DNA of 64,000 nt, from positions 17,139,501 to 17,203,500 of the forward strand of contig OX031072.1 in the NCBI GenBank assembly GCA_943736015.1. Reading direction: 5' to 3'. This stretch comes from Tridacna crocea. Taxonomy: Eukaryota > Mollusca > Bivalvia > Cardiida > Cardiidae. Under the pieces are notes generated by a model that worked only from the letters and a program-made list of their open reading frames with translations, did no database searches and had not been told where the DNA came from. Numbering within the stretch: the first letter of the stretch is position 1; every line of letters begins with the position of its first letter. Of the stretch, positions 58,123-64,000 are shown piece after piece. The translations under genes and the position numbers were made by a program.

Positions 58123-58346
58123 CTGCCAATCAAAGTGATATGGCTTTCAAATGTGTTTAATCTTTTACAAGAACCTGAAAAAAATAACACATTTGAAATA
58201 TATAAAAGGAAGCATTACTAAACCAAACTGATTTTGAGTATTTTGATAAGGCAATTTTGGCGATTGCTGAAAGACATAATGATTGCTTATATAAATGCAA
58301 ATGTTAAGGAAGCCAAAGGCCAGACAAAAATTTCGTCAAATCAGTA

Positions 58347-58575
58347 TTAACCCATTACCACACGATCCCGACTTTTGACGCCCCTGAGAAAGAAGCCTTT
58401 TGAAAACACTGTGGGAAAAGGAGAAAATGCTGGTAACCAGCATTTTCTCCTTTTCCCACAGTGTTTTCTACCCTTCCCAGAAGAAATTTCAATTTCTGAG
58501 TCACCTTTATTTTGTCGTCTGCAAATGCTTTCAATTTGGACCAGTCTAAAATTTTCTCGTGTGGTAATGGGTTAA
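58347..58575. mobile_element. TTAA palindrome MITE, 229 bp
   Basis: TTAACCCATTACCACAC to GTGGTAATGGGTTAA with a perfect centre. Lies just upstream of exon 1. Confidence 0.92.
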
Positions 58576-58738
58576 CCTTACCAAAATAACAAACTTTGAA
58601 AGTTGTCCAGGTTGAAAGCATTGCAGAGAGAGTGGGTCAAAGCGGCCCATTCAAAAACTTGCCAACAATCCTCCTCAAATGCCTAAACTACGTCCCTCAA
58701 AGCTTTATCTGGGACAGTATTATAAAAAGCTGATAAGT

Positions 58739-58974
58739 GTTGTGATATATGATGTTGGGTAGACCCATGACTAGATTCCTGGCTGGCTCAGATGGTACAG
58801 CTGCGGTATTAGTGTTCCGGGGTCGTAGGTTCGAGTCCCACATTGGGCACACTTTTCTCTCTGGATTTACTTCATTGACGATGAGGCAAATTGGTGAACC
58901 TGGGATGCGGCACTGGCAGTCCATGGGACTGAATGGGGAGTTGGTTACTCCAACAAAATCAAGATGGGGAGGGT
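58739..58974 (+). mobile_element. tRNA-derived SINE, second type
   Basis: A box CTGGCTCAGATGGTACAGC and B box GGTTCGAGTCCCAC. The body ends in GGGGAGGGT. A second copy starts directly (58975) and stops at 59052. Confidence 0.75.
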
Positions 58975-59052
58975 GTTGTGATATATGACATTGGGTAGAC
59001 CCACAACCAGATTCACAGCTGGCTCAGTTGGTAAAGCTGCTGTACTAGTGTC
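58975..59052 (+). mobile_element. Truncated copy of the second-type SINE
   Basis: GTTGTGATATATGACATTGG to TGCTGTACTAGTGT, cut before the B box. Confidence 0.65.
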
Positions 59053-59879
59053 AGGCCTTTGCCAACTCTCAGAAATTGGGGAGAAGTGACTTCTGCCTAG
59101 TCTGAGAATTGGGAGAAGTTTTTCAAAATGGGGAGAAGTGGTCAGACTTTGAGGAGAAGTTCAGACGGATATCAAAAAATAGATGTGGTCCGAAATATAG
59201 AGGGAATTCACAACAACTTAACAATATAACAAATTAATAAAATTGGAAATCATGTGAATCTAAATGGAATAAAATTATTTTATGCTTTTTATCTTTTTCA
59301 TGATCAGTATACATGTACTTATTACTTTTGGAAACTACTCAAAACATATTTATTCATAGTTTGCCTTGCTAAATTCACATACATGTGCCTTTAGGATTAA
59401 AATATTATGGAAAGAAATGATAATGGAAAGAGAAAGTAGTGCTAATTTGAGTATTGAACAGTTTCTCCTGGCACATTTTTCTTTTCAAAATCTTCCAAAC
59501 ACTAGACTATTTGTTTCCAAAGTTCTGAATATGGTCATTCTCATTACCAAATTTAATATACATTATAATATAAATGTAACATATATACCTATCAAATTGA
59601 CAAAATTTGCAGCAGGCAAATACCTATACAGCTTAAAGGTTGTTACTAATGTTAAAAGATCTATAAAAAATATAGTCTGTCAAATGTAGAACAGCTTACT
59701 TCCAACATTTTCTCATATTGCCACGATGTTTTCAACTTTCTATTGGTAAGTTAGACCCAGTTTCAGAGTGCGAGAGGCATTGAAAATATAGCTATCTGAT
59801 TACCGTTTGTCTTTGATTAATATCAGATAAAATAAATCGTAAGTAAAACCATTGTTCAAGCACAGGAATTTGACATTCT
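59053..59879. other. Non-genic stretch between SINE pieces
   Basis: AT-rich, with a short AGAAGTG-rich start. No exon or repeat is recognised. Confidence 0.4.
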
Positions 59880-60696
59880 GTAACCAAAATAAATGATAAA
59901 ATATGAAAAAAATCTCCCCTATATAATATAAACACAACTCAATTGCTGGCACCAGTACAAGACAGCCTTTTCAACCCAAAATCACCCACGAAACAATCAT
60001 TGATCATAATTTCCTGTAGCCTATCGATAAACAACACAACAATGTACCTGCGACATTTGGCGATTCCTCAGTAGAAACCTTTTAACCAGAGATATCCATT
60101 ATGTTTTACGATTTTTTTTGACAATTTCAGTTTGTCTGGGAGGCCATTTGATGACATCACTTTATTCCCGTGAACGGTCCAATACTGCTTAAGTTTATAG
60201 AGTTACCTCGCTTGATGGGACATTTCCCTATTCACAAAAGTCAAATATCTTTTCTTTAAAAAGAAATGCACTCAAATACTTTTGTTAGTTACTTCTAGAA
60301 AAATCTTTAATATTATGTGATGTCTATAAATATATCTTAATTTAAAAACGAAAAAATAACAGTAATAAGTAATACAAAAATACGCTTCCTGGTTCTTTCT
60401 GTGATGTCAGCGAGTGGCCTCCCAGACAAACTGAAATTGTCAAAAAAAATCGTAAAACATGACGGATATCTCCGGTTAAAAGGTGTCTACTGAGGAATCG
60501 CCGAATGTCGCAGGTACATTGTTGTGTTGTCTATCGATAGGCTAAAGTAAATTATGATCAATGTTTGTTTCGTGGGTGATTTTGGGTGGGAAAGGCCATA
60601 TTGTGCTGGCGCCAGCAATCAAAACGTTGCATTCCTTGTGTTTATATTATATAGGGGAATTTTTTTTTTCATATTTTATCATTTATTTTGGTTATA
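59880..60696. repeat. Large inverted repeat 1
   Basis: Arms of about 285 bp (59880-60160 and 60401-60696) match in reverse complement at high identity, for example TCTGGGAGGCCATTTGATGA against its partner. The loop is about 240 bp. Confidence 0.85.
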
Positions 60697-60775
60697 GAGT
60701 GTTCCAGGGGTCTAAGGTTCAAGTCCCATGTCAGGTACACTTTTCTCCCTTGATTTACTTCATATACATAAGGAA
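60697..60775 (+). mobile_element. Fragment of the second-type SINE
   Basis: GTGTTCCAGGGGTCTAAGGT, CAAGTCCCATGTCAGG, then the ACACTTTTCTCCCTTGATTT tail. Starts where the 60.7-kb inverted repeat ends. Confidence 0.6.
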
Positions 60776-61077
60776 AAATGAATGCACAAGTCGAATATCT
60801 TCTATTTCCATCACACAAGTCAAATATCCTCTATTTCCATAAATCTCTATCAAAACAAACAACCGTCATTTTTTGGGTGCCTTACTCAGCTGAAATGAAC
60901 TTTTTTTTCATGTTCAGCATTTGAATTGAAATACTTGTATCTTAAAGACAGGATTATTTAATATGCAAGCAACAGCTATGTAAAAAATCCTAGTTTTGTG
61001 CTCTATTTCTAATTTATGAGAGTCCAAACTTGTGCACAAAATCTGTATGGAGATTTCAACTGCTTTTGTCTTTATTG

Positions 61078-61125
61078 TCTGTGTACCAGACTCGTGGGTT
61101 CGAGTCCCACATCGGGCACACTTAT
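61078..61125 (+). mobile_element. Fragment of the second-type SINE
   Basis: TGGGTTCGAGTCCCACATCG followed by GGCACACTTATCA. Confidence 0.55.
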
Positions 61126-61183
61126 CAAGAGGCAATTGCCTATAAATGATTTCAAGAACCAGGTAAACAGTACCCAGAGTACT

Positions 61184-61958
61184 TTCAGTCTGAAGTTGTC
61201 TGCTCCGATGCTATTTTTGTGACTGGTCTTCGCATTCTCCTTCAGGCCAACATTCATAAAAAGTATCTGGAACAAATACGATTTTACCCCATCTTTTCAA
61301 ACGGCTCTATGTGACATAATTTCCAGTGACAGCTTATAAAATGGGCGTGGATCGATAGATAAATGATTAAGCTTTACCATCACACAAACTGTGCTGTGAA
61401 ATACCAATTAAATCAATAGAAATTTACCTTTTTTTCCAATGTAAATGAATTCAGTGTAATTTGTAAACAACTAACACGACGACTTTCGTTACACAGGCAT
61501 GCACACTCAATGGAATTTGGATTTTGAACAGTCTGGTTCCCTAGTCCTAACAACCATTTTCCCTCAAGGTTCCTCTGTCAACAGCGAAATTCGCAACTAA
61601 ACTGTCCTGTAGCGTGTCAGAGATACTGCGACTTTTGCCGAGATATGCGCATTGATGATATCACCATGTTTTGATTTCTGGTGAAGTAGGTCAGCGGTTA
61701 TTTACGTTGAAAAGTACAGATTTGCACGAAGGCAAGATTTAGATATTAACTAACGTCAGGTTTTTTGTAAAGATTAATCATTTATCTATGGATCCATGCC
61801 CATTTTATTAGTTGTCATTGGAAATTCTGTCGCAAAGAGCCGTTCGAAAAGATACGGGTAAAATTGTATTTGTTCCAGATACTTTTAACGAACGCTGGCC
61901 TGAAGGGGAATGCGAAGATCAGTCACAAAAATAGCATTGGAGCAGACACCTTCAGACT
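61184..61958. repeat. Large inverted repeat 2
   Basis: Arms of about 187 bp (61184-61370 and 61772-61958), marked by ACTGGTCTTCGCATTC and its complement. The loop is about 400 bp. Confidence 0.8.
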
Positions 61959-62224
61959 GAAGGTATGGCCTTTTCTCATTTCTCCGTTCATTCTCGCTTC
62001 TCCGTTTATGTACGAAAGCGCAAGGAATAACCACTCGTGACATTTTGTTCCACGCGGGTTCTATTCTACTATGTCAGATATTATGCATAACATCCTACCT
62101 TACATTGATAGTATTTATCCATCGAATAAGACACAAAAATGCAACAAAAGAGTGTAATTTTCAAAGTTTGAAAAAAATATTTCAGTAGATACAATAAAAA
62201 GCAAATTTTCAATGTTTTTCAACA

Positions 62225-62453
62225 TTAACCCATTACCACACAATCCCTACTTTTGATGCCCCTGAAAAAGAAGCCTTTTGAAAACACTGTAGGAAAAGGA
62301 GAAAATGCTGGTAACCAGCATTTTCTCCTTTTCCCATAGTGTTTTCTACCCTTCCCTGAACAAATTTCAATTTTTCAGTCACCTTTATTTTGTCGTCTGC
62401 AAATGCTTTCAATTTGAAGGAGTCTAAAATTTTGTCGTGTGGTAATGAGTTAA
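62225..62453. mobile_element. TTAA palindrome MITE, 229 bp
   Basis: TTAACCCATTACCACAC to GTGGTAATGAGTTAA with an almost perfect centre. Confidence 0.92.
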
Positions 62454-64000
62454 ATACGCCTAAGTGGGTTATGTTTACCCTTTACTATGAATAAGCTAGT
62501 CCGTCTGAACTAGGGTGTCGAATATTCATCAGTCTTAAGCGACCAGCCTTGACTTTCAATCTAAAGAATGGAAAAATGAGAAAGTGGCCATACTACCCAG
62601 GTTGGCGAGGTAGGTTTGAAAAAATCCTCGGATCGAACTTTTTGATGCAAGTTGTAGTGATTTTTTCAGTTAGAAGTTTGATTCAGATTTTATATTTGAT
62701 CATTACAGGAAAATTTTGATTCCTTGACCGAAAATGTGAGTTTTGTGAGCTTATTTACGCTTAGGTGAACGGAGAAAGGAGAACACAGTATATACCCAGA
62801 GTAGTACAGATAACTGTCCCAAAAGGCGATGTTATTTTTCGACTGGTCGCCTCTGGGTACAGGGACAATCCAGACAAAATCAGTTGAAAGTTCCGCACAG
62901 ATTTTGCGCGCGAATTTGAACTCTTATAATGTCCTAAATAGAGCACAAAACATAGGCGTAACTTCTATTACACACATCACGCACGTGCGTAGTGTAAAAA
63001 AATCGGGAATAGGTCGTAGGTTGCCTCTTTTCACATATTTTCAGTTTGGACGTTTTCTAAAACAGCCAAGATCAGAAATATCTTGATTTTACGGCTCCGG
63101 TTCCATTTAGCTGATTCCGAATTGCTCTCGTCACCTACCTCAAAGATGGCCAACTTCGGCGTGCGTATAATTTACTTTTTCCTGGTTATGCAAAACTAGG
63201 ATTTAAACATACCTGTGGCTTGCGTATTCAATACTTTTTCATTTGAAATACAATTATTTTCAATTCAAATGCAGATCGTGAGAAAATACCATGCATTTCA
63301 TCAGTAACTTGAGCTGTTTATGTTCCCAAAAACATTCAAAATTGCCGCCACGCACGATAAATTTCGTCCATGATTTTTCCAAGATAAATATGTTTTAAAC
63401 GACTTCTACAAGCTTTTTATGTAATGAATGGTTTAACAATTTCTTTTTGGTCATGATTAGTACTAAAATTTAATTGCATTTCACTGCAATACAGATAAAA
63501 CTGACAAAACCGAAAGTAGGTATAGCGCTCTGTATTTGCTACGGGAAAATTTACGATGGACTTGAGACGATACGGTGTGCAGTAAATATCCAAAATGAAG
63601 ACGATCACAGGGGCGCCTCATTATTGAGACTAATACCCAGAGGAGACTTGTCAAAAGGTTACATCACGTTTTGGAACAGTATCTGTAATTCTAATGTGTT
63701 CTATTGTCGCACTTGTTCTCCCTCCATCCCCCCTTTGTTTTTTTCTCCTAATAAAATTGGTATTTTCCAAAAATTATCTGGGTTGCAAATCTGATCATCT
63801 TCATCTTGTGCACTGAGGCATCCTTTCATGGTTCCAATTGTTTTGCTAAAGTTGGTGCGATATAGATTTATGCGAATAGATAAATCAAGTAAATTTACTC
63901 ACAGCATAAATATTCACCGAGGACAATATAACATTTCGGCAAGAAATTTCGTATCGTTCAAACGTGGTCATTCACTTTCTAATCGACGCCATTTGTAAAC
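62400..64000 (-). promoter_or_regulatory. Candidate promoter and untranslated first-exon region
   Basis: This end is visibly richer in CpG than the introns (GCGCGCG near 62900, CACGCACGTGCG near 62980). Two good minus-strand donors lie here with no in-frame ATG before them: CACAG/GTATGT (exon edge 63213) and TTTGAG/GTAGGT (exon edge 63139). Either could end an untranslated first exon spliced to exon 1. AATGGC motifs near 63135 and 63985 resemble YY1 sites. No core promoter can be fixed by eye. Confidence 0.3.

Larger units (their letters stand above)
60995..62955. repeat. Outer inverted repeat enclosing repeat 2
   Basis: TAGTTTTGTGCTCTATTT near 60990-61082 pairs with AATAGAGCACAAAACATA near 62868-62955, with further matching bases (AAAATCTGT...TTTCAACTG). 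The arms are about 90 bp at lower identity. Confidence 0.6.

Noticed and set aside
58780-58850. tRNA gene on the plus strand
   Set aside because: Same reasoning: good A and B boxes, but it is attached to a repeated SINE body and has a truncated tandem copy.
63474-63794. 106-codon open frame on the plus strand near the right edge
   Set aside because: No domain, no codon pattern or neighbouring exon supports it. It lies in the presumed promoter region.
1-64000. CRISPR arrays, operons, rRNA genes, virus-like elements
   Set aside because: No regularly spaced unique spacers, no bacterial gene signals, no rRNA sequence, and no reverse transcriptase, integrase, capsid or envelope motif was seen. 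The short tandem repeats have no spacers.

Overview
The window looks like nuclear DNA from a bivalve mollusc, possibly a venerid clam. It is AT-rich, has short exons in long introns, and is packed with non-autonomous transposons, tRNA-derived SINEs and satellite-bearing elements of the style known from bivalves. The organism is inferred from repeat style and gene family and was not tested against any database.

One gene fills almost the whole window on the minus strand, with its 5' end near 58-63 kb and its 3' end beyond position 1. I could place 39 coding exons (58122 down to 4648). Every junction has usable splice signals and compatible phases, and from a candidate ATG at 58070 they give 6,102 nt, or 2,034 codons, with no stop. 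The product is a ROCO-family protein with an unusual order: low-complexity N terminus; FBXL-like leucine-rich repeats; a degenerate Roc-like GTPase fold that has lost its P-loop; a first COR-like region; a possible SPRY-like beta-sandwich; an MBT repeat; about 200 residues I cannot assign; a second set of leucine-rich repeats; a second Roc with intact GLGGAGKT, WDFAGQ and THID motifs; and a second COR that runs off the left edge. It therefore appears to carry two LRR-Roc-COR modules, the first a likely pseudo-GTPase, joined by a chromatin-reader-type MBT module.

Layout: 1-4420 holds two tandem, near-identical, Helitron-like (pearl-like) elements built from a 145-bp satellite. 4.6-18.6 kb carries the second LRR-Roc-COR exons. 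18.5-30.6 kb carries the unassigned linker, MBT and SPRY-like exons. 32.7-47 kb carries the first COR and pseudo-Roc exons. 48-58 kb carries the first LRRs and the N terminus. 58.7-63 kb, upstream of the gene, holds SINE pieces and nested large inverted repeats. 62.4-64 kb is richer in CpG and is the best place for a promoter and untranslated first exon.

The introns are dominated by one ~225-bp TTAA-flanked MITE whose middle is a ~70-bp near-perfect palindrome. I count roughly 45 near-complete copies and 15-20 fragments, many of them exactly 229 bp from TTAA to TTAA. Further families include a second TTAA hairpin MITE, a MITE with 9-bp target duplications, other inverted-repeat MITEs, SINEs, and a second satellite-bearing Helitron-like family. 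Several are nested, including a three-level nest at 53.5-54.2 kb. No rRNA, CRISPR array, virus-like element or functional tRNA was recognised.
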